NCBI RefSeq assembly: GCF_022842015.1
Contig: NZ_JALHQJ010000025.1
Span: forward strand, 1-39,871
Length of the DNA stretch: 39,871 bases
From: Nitrosomonas sp.
Lineage (GTDB): Bacteria; Pseudomonadota; Gammaproteobacteria; Burkholderiales; Nitrosomonadaceae
Reading direction: 5' to 3'
This document shows, piece by piece, positions 17,418 to 25,487 of the stretch (position 1 is its first letter; each line of letters opens with the position of its first letter). Made by a program: the position numbers and the translations under genes. The notes below the pieces were generated by a model. The model was not told where the DNA came from, did no database searches, and saw only the letters and a program-made list of their open reading frames with translations.

Positions 17418-17654
17418 TTAATTCACTTGGAGATTCAACCGGTCATTGCAAGAATGTTGATATCGATCTTTTATTACATGAACTGCATTAGCGAAAATTA
17501 TTGAATCTCCGCGTTTTATGTCACCACTCATCTGATAGAATTGAGACCTGCAATTATTGTCTCCCATTTCAAGTATCTCAATTGCAAATGCATCTGTTAT
17601 AGAATTTAGAACTACCCCAAAGAAAATAAAAAAGATTTTTAATTGAATATTCAT
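17418..17654 (-). CDS. Small exported hypothetical protein
   Basis: 78 aa with a signal peptide (MNIQLKIFFIFFGVVLNSITDAFA) and a short mature part with two Cys (NNCRSQFYQ, HSCNDRLN), which could form a disulphide. No family recognised. Its stop abuts the end of the toxin pseudogene, so the 3' end may be a rearrangement boundary and the protein may be truncated. No strong ribosome site precedes the start. Confidence 0.4.
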   Translation of the reverse strand: MNIQLKIFFIFFGVVLNSITDAFAIEILEMGDNNCRSQFYQMSGDIKRGDSIIFANAVHVIKDRYQHSCNDRLNLQVN

Positions 17655-17744
17655 ACAAGAATTATAGGATATTAATGCTGAATAGGATCACTTCCGATAT
17701 CGAAAAGCTATCGAATTAAATATCAATTTCCAGAATTTTAAAAA

Positions 17745-18920
17745 CTATTCTGGCAACTCATTCTCCACCAGCCTAACCCAATAGGCAACACCAAAGGGTA
17801 ATATCTCGTCATTAAAATCGTAGTTGGGATTATGCAATAGACAGCCACCTTCAGAACTGCCATTCCCAATCCAGATATAGCAGCCTGGTTTTTGTTGCAG
17901 CATAAAAGCAAAATCCTCGGCGCCCATACTGGGAGTCGGTGCGGTATTAACGCAAACAGCACCGGCAACTTCAGTTGCAGCGCGAATCGCGCTGGCGGTC
18001 TCATCCGGGCTGTTGATCGTGACCGGATAACCGGAATTCTCAGGATTAAAAAAAACATCGGCGTGCACTCTGAAACCGTGTGCAACACTCTGAGCAAGAT
18101 GGTTGATGCCTTGTTCCAGTTGCGCACGTACGGAATCTTTTAAGCAGCGAAACGTTCCTCGTATCACTGCCGAATCCGGCAGCGCATTCCAGGTGTTGCC
18201 GCCATGAATTTGGGTGACGCTGACCACTGCTGCATCGGCCGGATCGATCTGGCGGCTGACGATGGTTTGTAATTGGGTGATCAAATGCGCCGCAGCGACC
18301 AGCACATCGTTACCCAAATGTGGCATCGCAGCATGGGTGGCTTGACCGCAGAGACTGATTTCAAAGCAATCAAACGAAGCCATCATGGGCCCAGCTTTAA
18401 CCGCGAAATGGCCGACTGGAATATCCGGAAAATTATGCATGCCGAAAACTCGCTGCGCCGGAAATTGTTCAAACAAGCCTTCGCTGATCATTTGATGGGC
18501 ACCGGCCCGGCATTCTTCCGCCGGCTGAAAAATAAAATACACTGTCCCGTTAAAGCGACCGTGGCTGGCAAGATAATGCGCTGCACCGAGTAACATGGCG
18601 CTATGTCCGTCATGCCCGCAGGCATGCATTTTCCCGTTATGGCGGGATGCGTGTTCAAACCTGTTTTGCTCTTGGATAAAGAGCGCATCCATATCAGCGC
18701 GCAGTGCGATGCTGTCGCTACTGTTGCCCCGGCGCAGAATCCCGACAATGCCGGTTTTAGCCAAACCCTGATGCACTTTGATACCGGCTTGCTGTAGTTG
18801 CTCGGCAATTAACCGTGCCGTTGCGGTTTCTTCAAATGCGGTTTCAGGATATTGGTGTATCTGTCTGCGCCAGCGGCGCATGTCGGCTTGTAACGCTAGA
18901 ATTGCCGGAGCAATGTTCAT
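17745..18920 (-). CDS. M20-family amidohydrolase (hippurate hydrolase/IAA-amino-acid hydrolase type)
   Basis: 391 aa, full length. Contains the M20D metal-binding sequence MHACGHDGHSAMLLGAA, the catalytic Glu region QPAEECRAGAHQMI, RVFGMHNFPDIPVG, and a dimerisation domain with QATHAAMPHLGNDVLVAAA. C-terminal GAEDFAFML supplies the last metal ligand. It cleaves N-acyl amino acids or similar amides in the cytosol; the substrate is open. It starts 2 bp after the stop of the upstream sulfotransferase gene, so they form an operon. Confidence 0.9.
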   Translation of the reverse strand: MNIAPAILALQADMRRWRRQIHQYPETAFEETATARLIAEQLQQAGIKVHQGLAKTGIVGILRRGNSSDSIALRADMDALFIQEQNRFEHASRHNGKMHACGHDGHSAMLLGAAHYLASHGRFNGTVYFIFQPAEECRAGAHQMISEGLFEQFPAQRVFGMHNFPDIPVGHFAVKAGPMMASFDCFEISLCGQATHAAMPHLGNDVLVAAAHLITQLQTIVSRQIDPADAAVVSVTQIHGGNTWNALPDSAVIRGTFRCLKDSVRAQLEQGINHLAQSVAHGFRVHADVFFNPENSGYPVTINSPDETASAIRAATEVAGAVCVNTAPTPSMGAEDFAFMLQQKPGCYIWIGNGSSEGGCLLHNPNYDFNDEILPFGVAYWVRLVENELPE

Positions 18921-18922
18921 AG

Positions 18923-19810
18923 TTAATTTGTGTCGACAGTCGCAATATTGCGCGAAGAATCATACCGACCCTCAGTTTCATGATGAAATTGGGTAAGCCG
19001 CTTTTCTGATTGCTCATCACGTTGTTTTTCTAGCTGTAGCTTGGCGGAATTAATTTCCCATCGCTTGGAAGTGGAGATTTCCAGGAAATGCAGTATTTCT
19101 GAAATAATAAATTCAGGGTTTGTTTGCAAATCTTCATAATAGACTCGACAAGGACTTAATTTAAGCTTATCAAAATAAAGCTCAAATTGTGATTGCGCAA
19201 ACTGAATCTCAGAAATCACCTCTATGATTTGTTCATTGCTAATACTCGCAGGCTCTGTTTTTCCATTGACACCACTATTCCAGTTACTTTTCCATTGCCC
19301 TGTTTGCATTGCCACCAGAAATGAAAGCGCTTGCGCGGCAACATCATTTCGTACGATGTAAATGAATTGAGGCTTGGGGATTATCTTGGAAATCACTTTT
19401 ATACGTGACAAAAAATACAACTGATCCCAAGAAAGTTTAGTAGCAAACACTACATTTAACGTACTGTGGTTATTAGGCAAGTTACGTATAAAGTCATCAA
19501 AAGAATTTAATTTGCATATAGCGCAGTCTTCCAGAACTCGCTCTGCATTGAAAAATTCATCGGCCAATCCCATCAATCCTGTAGCATAGAGCAATTCAGC
19601 CAACCAATTGGAACCACAACGGTTTGTAAAACAGAGTATTACTTGTTTTTGTGCATTAATCTTGATTGATAAATCTCTGAAAAGAAGTTTATCTGCTTGA
19701 CTGAAATACCTTAAAGTTTCAATTTCATGATGCTGAGCAATATACTCGATCGGAAATGGCCGCTCTCCTGGACGAATAAAATAATAAAGGGATTGTAAAA
19801 ATGATAGCAT
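18923..19810 (-). CDS. Stf0-like sulfotransferase
   Basis: 295 aa. The PAPS 5'-phosphosulfate loop is near residue 60 (FTNRCGSNWLAELLYATGLMG), and the segment ADEFFN follows, as in Stf0/NodH-type sulfotransferases; the 3'-phosphate region is PQFIYIVRNDVAAQALSFLV. The last third (YYEDLQTNPEFIISEILHFLEI) is also typical. It would move sulfate from PAPS to a sugar or lipid hydroxyl. Pairing with an amidohydrolase (2 bp apart) is unusual and suggests modification of a sulfated amide compound, but the substrate is not evident. A target could be a surface glycan. Confidence 0.75.
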   Translation of the reverse strand: MLSFLQSLYYFIRPGERPFPIEYIAQHHEIETLRYFSQADKLLFRDLSIKINAQKQVILCFTNRCGSNWLAELLYATGLMGLADEFFNAERVLEDCAICKLNSFDDFIRNLPNNHSTLNVVFATKLSWDQLYFLSRIKVISKIIPKPQFIYIVRNDVAAQALSFLVAMQTGQWKSNWNSGVNGKTEPASISNEQIIEVISEIQFAQSQFELYFDKLKLSPCRVYYEDLQTNPEFIISEILHFLEISTSKRWEINSAKLQLEKQRDEQSEKRLTQFHHETEGRYDSSRNIATVDTN

Positions 19811-20015
19811 CTTGCGTCGACTTATAGCACAGCACCATCAGCATTGCCAAGCTAGGCAGCTGATGGTCGGCTCAAAACGATCCAATTGTCAATAAATTGA
19901 CAAATTATTGAAAGAAAGCATTTACAAAGAAATATTCGTGGAGTACAAAAGTTATAGGCTATAGCCTCAATATTCAGATCTGTTGGGGAAATTTAACAAA
20001 AATAGGAAGCTTACT

Positions 20016-20642
20016 ATGCGGCAAATATGGATTCTAATTTTTCTTATATTATTTCTTTTGGCTGACTTAGTTAACGCGACTGAACAAACTCAGACAGAAG
20101 CGGCCTCCATGGCCAAAGAGAAAGCAGAAATACTTGAGAAAAAGGTGTCTGACAATGATAGCGAAACACCGCCCAAACCGGCTGAAATCATTACTAAACA
20201 CCAAGTGCGAGCGGTCGATCCCAGCGGCGAAGAACCTTTGGAAGATGTGATAACCTGCTTGGCGCGCAGTATCTATTGGGAAGCGAATCGCACCGATGAT
20301 GCAGAGATGGAGGCCATCGCCAGTGTAGTTATGAACCGACTGGGGCATGAAGGCTTTCCCAGCACTATCTGTAAAATCGTGAAACAAGGTCAAGAACAAG
20401 GCGCCTGCCAGTTTTCATGGTGGTGCGATGGTCGCTTGGATGATGCACAGGAAGAAGAGGCATACTCACGCGCAAAAGAAATTTCCCGTAAAGCTCTTAA
20501 CCAGCAACTCCAGGATCCGACAGATGGCGCCATGTACTTCCATAACCGGAAAGTGACTCCAGATTGGTCTAGCGAATATATTAAAACAGCCAAAATCGGC
20601 GAGCATATCTTCTACAAACCGGCCGACGGCAAGGCCAAGTAG
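20016..20642 (+). CDS. SleB-like cell wall hydrolase
   Basis: 208 aa from ATG 20016, which has AGGAAG 6 bp upstream; a TTG 33 bp earlier has no better support. Signal peptide (residues 1-21, ILIFLILFLLADLVNA), Glu/Lys-rich linker, then a Hydrolase_2/SleB domain (about 80-208: CLARSIYWEANRTDDAEMEAIASVVMNRL, with the catalytic Glu in YWEA, then CQFSWWCDGR). In spore-formers SleB is a lytic transglycosylase; in Gram-negatives relatives are periplasmic muramidase-like enzymes with a possible role in cell-wall remodelling. Stands alone. Confidence 0.85.
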   Translation: MRQIWILIFLILFLLADLVNATEQTQTEAASMAKEKAEILEKKVSDNDSETPPKPAEIITKHQVRAVDPSGEEPLEDVITCLARSIYWEANRTDDAEMEAIASVVMNRLGHEGFPSTICKIVKQGQEQGACQFSWWCDGRLDDAQEEEAYSRAKEISRKALNQQLQDPTDGAMYFHNRKVTPDWSSEYIKTAKIGEHIFYKPADGKAK

Positions 20643-20791
20643 GGAGTAGTCAGTTGATTATTCAAGAACACTGCCACACGCTGCAGTGTATCTTTATTCA
20701 CAACAATGCAAACTGATAATTCGTGCGAATTACGTACTTAATGAGCGAGTGAAATCGATTTAGCAAAATTCCATTCTTTGCAAGTACAATG

Positions 20792-20821
20792 CTGGCTCTC
20801 AAATAAGAAATCGAGAGCCAG
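20792..20821. repeat. Inverted repeat between convergent genes
   Basis: CTGGCTCTC and GAGAGCCAG form a perfect 9-bp stem with a 12-nt loop, between the SleB-like gene and the stop of the minus-strand glycine-zipper gene (20841). No U-tract on either side, so it is probably a bidirectional 3' hairpin rather than a strong terminator. Confidence 0.45.
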
Positions 20822-20840
20822 TGCCAAGCTAAAAACATAA

Positions 20841-21350
20841 CTAAGGAAACGAAGGCACCCTCGGTTCGGTTTGTTCGACTTCGACTTGCGGTAAATGTTG
20901 TTTAACTCGATCTTCAACTTCATTCACTCGGTCAGTTGGCACATCAACCAGAACCAGTAATTTACCGGCCTCAATCGCGTCCTCAAATTCCTTGGTTTGT
21001 CGATTGCCAACACTCATGCCAACCATGCCGCCAATCCATGAGCCCACTCCTGCGCCCGCCAGCGTGGTCGCCAATAAAACACCTCCAGCGATAACCGTTG
21101 ATGCTGGTGGCAATGCAACTGCAACTAGCCCGGCAAGCAAGCCTGTTGCGCCACCTAATGCAACCCCTTGTTCTACGGCAGGAATGAAATCAGTTTTTTG
21201 CAAAAGATTAGCTTCCGGCAAATCTTCAAGTGGTGTGCCACGTTTTGCAAGCACATGGATATGCTTCTCCTCAATTTTTTCCAGAAGTAAATCCTCGACA
21301 ATTTTCTTGGTAGTATCTATATCTGGAACTAGAAAGTATATACGACGCAT
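20841..21350 (-). CDS. Glycine-zipper membrane protein (DUF1269-like)
   Basis: 169 aa from ATG 21350, chosen because AGGAGG lies about 7 bp upstream. The first 65 residues are soluble (RRIYFLVPDIDTTKKIVEDL), then a Gly/Ala-rich glycine-zipper with two hydrophobic stretches (about 75-130, GVALGGATGLLAGLVAVALP, then ...GAGVGSWIGGMVGMSVG), then a soluble C terminus (KLLVLVDVPTDRVNEVEDRV) that could fold as a ferredoxin-like beta-alpha-beta unit like the N terminus. Related hypothetical proteins are frequent in environmental proteobacteria; function unknown. Confidence 0.6.
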   Translation of the reverse strand: MRRIYFLVPDIDTTKKIVEDLLLEKIEEKHIHVLAKRGTPLEDLPEANLLQKTDFIPAVEQGVALGGATGLLAGLVAVALPPASTVIAGGVLLATTLAGAGVGSWIGGMVGMSVGNRQTKEFEDAIEAGKLLVLVDVPTDRVNEVEDRVKQHLPQVEVEQTEPRVPSFP

Positions 21351-21732
21351 AATTTCCTCCTTAGAGGTTATGGGTTCAAAAAGAAAGCGCAAAAACGCTC
21401 TTCAGACTAAAAAAATTTCTTTAATTCAACATTCATATAGTTTGGCATTTGCCCTTTATTCTGGTTTTGTTTTAATCGCATCAAGGTTCATTTAACTATA
21501 CATAAGCATAATGTGTACATATTAGTTTTTTTCAAGCTTATTACTAGCAATAAGCTGATAAATTCATACAAATAGCCAATTTAAGTATAGAATAAAGCCA
21601 TCAACCATCATTTGGAAATTGATATAAAGAGTGCTACAACAACATTTTTTCTTTAACAATTTCCCAGCAATAAGCAGATTGCTTATTCATTAATGTTGAT
21701 TAGAGTGCTAATGTTTAATTTTGGGAGGTTAT
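21351..21732. other. Divergent intergenic region with a 16-bp near-palindrome
   Basis: Lies between the glycine-zipper gene (minus) and the di-heme peroxidase (plus). TAATGTGTACATATTA at 21509-21524 is a palindrome apart from one mismatched pair, a plausible operator for either gene. No gene seen. Confidence 0.4.
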
Positions 21733-22791
21733 ATGAAAAGAGTATTCTTATTTCTGGCATTGATGTTAAGTTCCTATAGTTACGCTCAAAGTGGACATGA
21801 TCATCAAGAAGATATGCAAAAAGGGGGGGGGCGTCATGATGAAATGCACGGTGGCGGCCATCACGGAATGGGCGGGATGATGCATGGCGGTCATCACAAA
21901 CTAGATAAAACTACGCTAAAACACTTTTTCGAACCGCTACCCGCGTCAATTATCGACGAAAAAAAGAATGCCGCACTTATTGCGCTAGGCAAGAAACTTT
22001 ATTTGGATCCACGGCTTTCAGCAAATGACACGATCTCATGCAATTCCTGCCATCAACTGGATAACTTTGGTGTCGATAGTCAGCCCACATCGCCAGGTCA
22101 TGAAGGAAAACGGGGTGGCAGAAATTCTCCAACCACGTTCAACGCCGCGCTTCATATTGCCCAATTTTGGGATGGACGTGCTAAAGATGTTGAAGAACAA
22201 GCGCTCGGCCCAATTCTGAACCCGATCGAAATGGGCATGCCAAAAGATGTTGATGTAGTCGACAAATTGAGAAAAATTGACGAATACAAGACTATGTTTG
22301 CAGAAGCCTTTAAAGGTGAGAAAGATCCGATTTTATATGTAAATATTGGCAAGGCTATTGGCGCATTCGAGCGCACGCTCTTAACGCCTTCGCGCTTTGA
22401 TGATTTCCTCAAAGGCGATGAAAATGCATTGAATGACACTGAGAAAAGAGGTTTACAGAAATTCATCAGTATGGGATGTGCAAATTGCCACAACGGCGTA
22501 GCAATTGGTGGAAATTCATACAAAAAAATCGGTCTTGTCGTACCCTATGAAACCAAAGACTTAGGAAGATTTGAAATAACCGGACTCGAAACTGATAAAA
22601 AAGTATTTAAAGTACCCAGCCTACGGAATATTGCTAAGACCGGTCCTTATTTTCACGATGGTTCAGTTGCAACGTTGGAAGAAGCAATCGAAGAAATGGC
22701 AGAACATCAGCTTGGACAAAAGGTGGGACCAGGATTTGTTGGTGACGTCAAAGCTTTCCTGGAATCCTTAACCGGTAAAAACAAAAAATAA
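21733..22791 (+). CDS. Di-heme cytochrome c peroxidase/MauG family protein with His/Met-rich N terminus
   Basis: 352 aa from ATG 21733, with GGGAGG 5 bp upstream. Signal peptide (1-19), then a His/Met/Gly-rich stretch (about 20-57, with nine His and five Met) that looks metal-binding, then two cytochrome domains with heme motifs CNSCH (103-107) and CANCH (249-253), and the conserved PSLRNIAKTGPYFHDGSVATLEEA near the C terminus. Family members reduce peroxide in the periplasm or carry out MauG-type oxidations. A G9 run at 21823-21831 lies within the His-rich region and is in frame here. A strong terminator follows at 22884-22910. Confidence 0.9.
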   Translation: MKRVFLFLALMLSSYSYAQSGHDHQEDMQKGGGRHDEMHGGGHHGMGGMMHGGHHKLDKTTLKHFFEPLPASIIDEKKNAALIALGKKLYLDPRLSANDTISCNSCHQLDNFGVDSQPTSPGHEGKRGGRNSPTTFNAALHIAQFWDGRAKDVEEQALGPILNPIEMGMPKDVDVVDKLRKIDEYKTMFAEAFKGEKDPILYVNIGKAIGAFERTLLTPSRFDDFLKGDENALNDTEKRGLQKFISMGCANCHNGVAIGGNSYKKIGLVVPYETKDLGRFEITGLETDKKVFKVPSLRNIAKTGPYFHDGSVATLEEAIEEMAEHQLGQKVGPGFVGDVKAFLESLTGKNKK

Positions 22792-22883
22792 GCTTGAATA
22801 GTTAATGCTCCAGATAAAATGAGAGTTACAGAGTCACTCATTTAATCCACTTGATTATATGATCGGAGCAAATAGATAAACCA

Positions 22884-22910
22884 AAAGGGAGCCACGGCTC
22901 CCTTTCTTTT
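22884..22910 (+). terminator. Rho-independent terminator of the di-heme peroxidase gene
   Basis: AAAGGGAGCC and GGCTCCCTTT make a 10-bp stem (only 2 unpaired bases at the centre, so the real loop is larger) followed by CTTTT. It sits about 90 bp past the stop codon and ends about 20 bp before the stop of the convergent PEP-CTERM gene, which it may also serve. Confidence 0.75.
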
Positions 22911-22931
22911 AGAGACGAAACTGAATACCAA

Positions 22932-23549
22932 CTATCTGTTAAGTTCAATATCTTTTCTGTAACGCGCCATAAAACCCAATAAAGCTAAGCCAATCAGGAT
23001 CATTGCATAAATTTCCGGTTCAGGTACAACACTGGTAAATGAAATCATATCCAATGAACCGCCATAGCTGTCACTCTTTCCAATGGCGCTGAATTTAAGC
23101 AAGCCATTGCCATCAAAATTGAATATTGTTGAATAATTTTGCCAGTTATGATGACTGCTCCCACTAACACCATTTAATACCGTTACAGGAGCTGAGCCAT
23201 CCAGCGTGAATGACAAATCATTGGTGTTGCCAGTACCGGGACGAGCTGAGTACCAGAAACTGAGTTGGTATAGTCCAGGCGTCCCAATCAATACCTGCGA
23301 TATCGAACTATTGGAATAAGTATCCAGCTCGATGAAATTCACCCCTTCAAAAGCAGTTCCAGCAACGTTATTGCGCAACTCGACGTTAGGGGCCCCGTTC
23401 CATCCGGTCAAGTTTTTATAGATATTCCATGTTCCATTGGACTGAAAATCCGCTTCGAAGCTACCATTTGCCACAAGTTCTACAGCTGCTGAAGCAAGCA
23501 TCGGGGTTACGAGAAAGGCACCTATTACGTATTTATAAAATCTTTTCAT
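22932..23549 (-). CDS. PEP-CTERM sorting-domain protein
   Basis: 205 aa from ATG 23549, preferred over a GTG at 23558 because of AGGTG about 6 bp upstream of the ATG. Signal peptide to about residue 22 (ending MLASAAVE), a beta-sandwich body resembling carbohydrate-binding or DUF642-like modules (LVANGSFEADFQSNGTWNIY, VNFIELDTYSNSSISQ), and the C-terminal PEP-CTERM anchor: VVPEPEIYAMILIGLALLGFMARYR. Such proteins are cleaved by exosortase (EpsH/XrtA) and associate with exopolysaccharide/biofilm matrix. No exosortase gene lies in this window, so it must be encoded elsewhere. Confidence 0.85.
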   Translation of the reverse strand: MKRFYKYVIGAFLVTPMLASAAVELVANGSFEADFQSNGTWNIYKNLTGWNGAPNVELRNNVAGTAFEGVNFIELDTYSNSSISQVLIGTPGLYQLSFWYSARPGTGNTNDLSFTLDGSAPVTVLNGVSGSSHHNWQNYSTIFNFDGNGLLKFSAIGKSDSYGGSLDMISFTSVVPEPEIYAMILIGLALLGFMARYRKDIELNR

Positions 23550-23850
23550 TACAATCACCTGTCAAAGAAGAAAAATATAACCTGCTTCTTAACAACGAGT
23601 GGTTGTGCAAAAGCTTTAGCTCCCCAAAAAAGATGATTGTATTAAACTGAATACCCTAACTAGGGCTTAACAATTCATCGAAATCTTCAGCCTACATACT
23701 GACACTCAGGACAAATGCTATTTTTTATGGCATTTATTATTGGACTCATCAATCAGGCGCAGCACATGACTTAATTCTAATTTGAATAATGATGTAACTT
23801 CGATTATGCTATCTGTGGAAACAACAAATCAGAAAAATATAGGGGATTAA

Positions 23851-24048
23851 ATGATTAAATTTTCACTATTGGCGGTTGCATTTGCGGCATTAACACTAAC
23901 AGCATGTGAAGGTAAAAAAAGTCTTGATGGTTATCCTATGGATAAACCGCCTCCATCCGCGTATGCTCCTAGAGATTCTGAGCCTACTTTTGATGCAGCA
24001 GACACTCAAAAAACGAATAAAGAAGAATCAAGTAAAGACAAAGAGTAA
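23851..24048 (+). CDS. Small lipoprotein, 65 aa
   Basis: 65 aa. Lipobox LTAC with Cys at 19 (LLAVAFAALTLTACEGKKS); the remainder is polar and Pro/Lys/Glu rich. AGGGG lies about 5 bp before the ATG. No family recognised. Its N terminus is like that of the next small lipoprotein gene about 550 bp on. Confidence 0.6.
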   Translation: MIKFSLLAVAFAALTLTACEGKKSLDGYPMDKPPPSAYAPRDSEPTFDAADTQKTNKEESSKDKE

Positions 24049-24594
24049 TGTAATGGGCGACTCACTGCTTCAACGGTATCAAAGCGCCGAAAGTAATAGT
24101 TGCATACACAACAGGTGTCCACTTAGCTAAGCACCAGTGAAGAGCGCCCGGCATGCAGACTGCATGCGATAAGCGTGATTGGAAGAAGGCCGGGGGCAAT
24201 ACACATCATTTGAGTAGAGAAAGTTACTCGGATTTAGACAGCCAAGTAACATCTTGAATTATTTATGCATCAGAATTTTTGCATAAAATGGCGGACAATA
24301 AATTACGAGTCGAAAGGATTGAGAATTTGCGGCTCTGAAAGAGTATCGGGGAATTCCTGTACGCTGCTCGGCTAAATGAGGAAAATAACAAAAATTGTGT
24401 ATGTGTTCGATAAAATAATCTAAGTATTGTTGCGTGATGCACGCCTACTCTAACAGTAATTTTTTCTAAAAAAAATCTTAGAAACTAATGTAGCTCCGTT
24501 AGATTGTTAGCTTAAAACTTGCTTGAATGATTTACTAAATTCGTTATATACTGCAAAACTTACTTTAAGAAATTTTTATAAGGAAAATCAAATA
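24049..24594. other. Gene-free region with a perfect 17-bp palindrome
   Basis: Contains GCATGCAGACTGCATGC at 24151-24167 (8-bp arms, one central base), nested within a wider pair CCCGGC (24147-24152) and GCCGGG (about 24190-24196). This suggests a folded RNA or a remnant of a mobile structure. No ORF with a ribosome site is seen in the interval. Confidence 0.4.
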
Positions 24595-24819
24595 ATGAAA
24601 TATACTTTGCTTTTAGCTGCATCTTTATTGATTTTAACATTAACTGCATGTGGCGGCAGACCTAGCCAAGCATTACCAGAACAAGAAAAAGAAAACTATG
24701 AGAAACTTATGCGTGGAGAGGAAATTGAATGTCCACACGGTCTTGATGGCAATGGCAATTGCGTAAAAGAAGGTGCCGATCCTCGTCCATATGGTGGCAG
24801 CAGCAAACCTGGACATTAA
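24595..24819 (+). CDS. Small lipoprotein, 74 aa
   Basis: 74 aa from ATG 24595 (AAGGAAA about 8-10 bp upstream); a longer reading upstream would place the signal peptide internally. Lipobox LTAC, Cys at 19 ([19 protein letters not shown]). Mature part is short and acidic, with a second pair of Cys ([15 protein letters not shown]) about 10 residues apart that could form a disulphide. No family recognised. A strong terminator follows at 24875-24899. Confidence 0.65.
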   Translation: MKYTLLLAASLLILTLTACGGRPSQALPEQEKENYEKLMRGEEIECPHGLDGNGNCVKEGADPRPYGGSSKPGH

Positions 24820-25487
24820 AATTTTACAAATAAAATAAGAAATTAACTAAATTTCTTACAGAACAAAAAAGAAGAACCGCCCTTAGTGGCGGTTTTTTTA
24901 TTCTCTGAAGTAATCAATAAGCGTCTAGCCCTGTTATCGCGAATATTACGTGAGTACCGGACACAGATATATTTTGGGAGGTTGTACCTGAAATTCACAA
25001 ATCAAGTAAGACTTGGCTGCAGAAGCCTACTCAAAAGAAGCGTACCTGCTCGTTTAAATGTAGGCGGATTCAAATTCGAAGTACACCCACCACCATTTAA
25101 TCGGCCACCTTAAATATACTAGATTTTCCTTTAGGAGAATTTCTAGTGAAAGCCATTAAAACCTATTGAATATACTTGATTTTTTATCTATTGGCTAGAT
25201 GTCAATTTCTGATCTGTTTTATAAGACATGCTAGTATTGCTATTATCTACAGTAAATTCTGAATATAATTCTGAATGGGTGCAGCAATAAGAATAAAACA
25301 ATGTGCCAGAATTGAGCGTTGCGCACGGACCTCGGATAAATATAATCAAGAGTCATGTAATGCACAGAACCAGAAATCATGACAACATTGCAAGATAATT
25401 GTGGAATGAAGAACTATCATTGTTATATAAGTATTTCTTGTTCTTGACAGTAATGGTTAAACAAAATCAAGCAAAAGGGGAACCATC
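24820..25487. other. 668-bp intergenic region, no gene apart from a terminator
   Basis: Apart from the terminator at 24875-24899 nothing convincing is visible. A 75-codon open frame (24886-25113) starts inside the terminator, lacks a ribosome site and has no recognisable domain; it is probably not a gene. The last 100 bp should contain the promoter for the di-heme cytochrome. Confidence 0.4.
24875..24899 (+). terminator. Rho-independent terminator after the 74-aa lipoprotein gene
   Basis: AACCGCC and GGCGGTT form a perfect 7-bp stem (loop CTTAGT) with a run of T following on the plus strand, about 55 bp past the lipoprotein stop codon. Textbook intrinsic terminator. Confidence 0.9.

Noticed and set aside
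20708..20740. Another dyad copy (TCGTGCGAATTACGTACTT)
   Set aside because: Spacer is one base too long, half-sites are imperfect, and it lies past the end of a gene and not near a start.
21509..21524. Sixth copy of the Crp/Fnr-type dyad (TAATGTGTACATATTA)
   Set aside because: Shares GTACATA but not the N4 spacing or the G/C positions of the dyad; listed as a separate near-palindrome.
24886..25113. 75-codon open frame after the 74-aa lipoprotein
   Set aside because: Begins inside a terminator, has no ribosome site and no recognisable domain.
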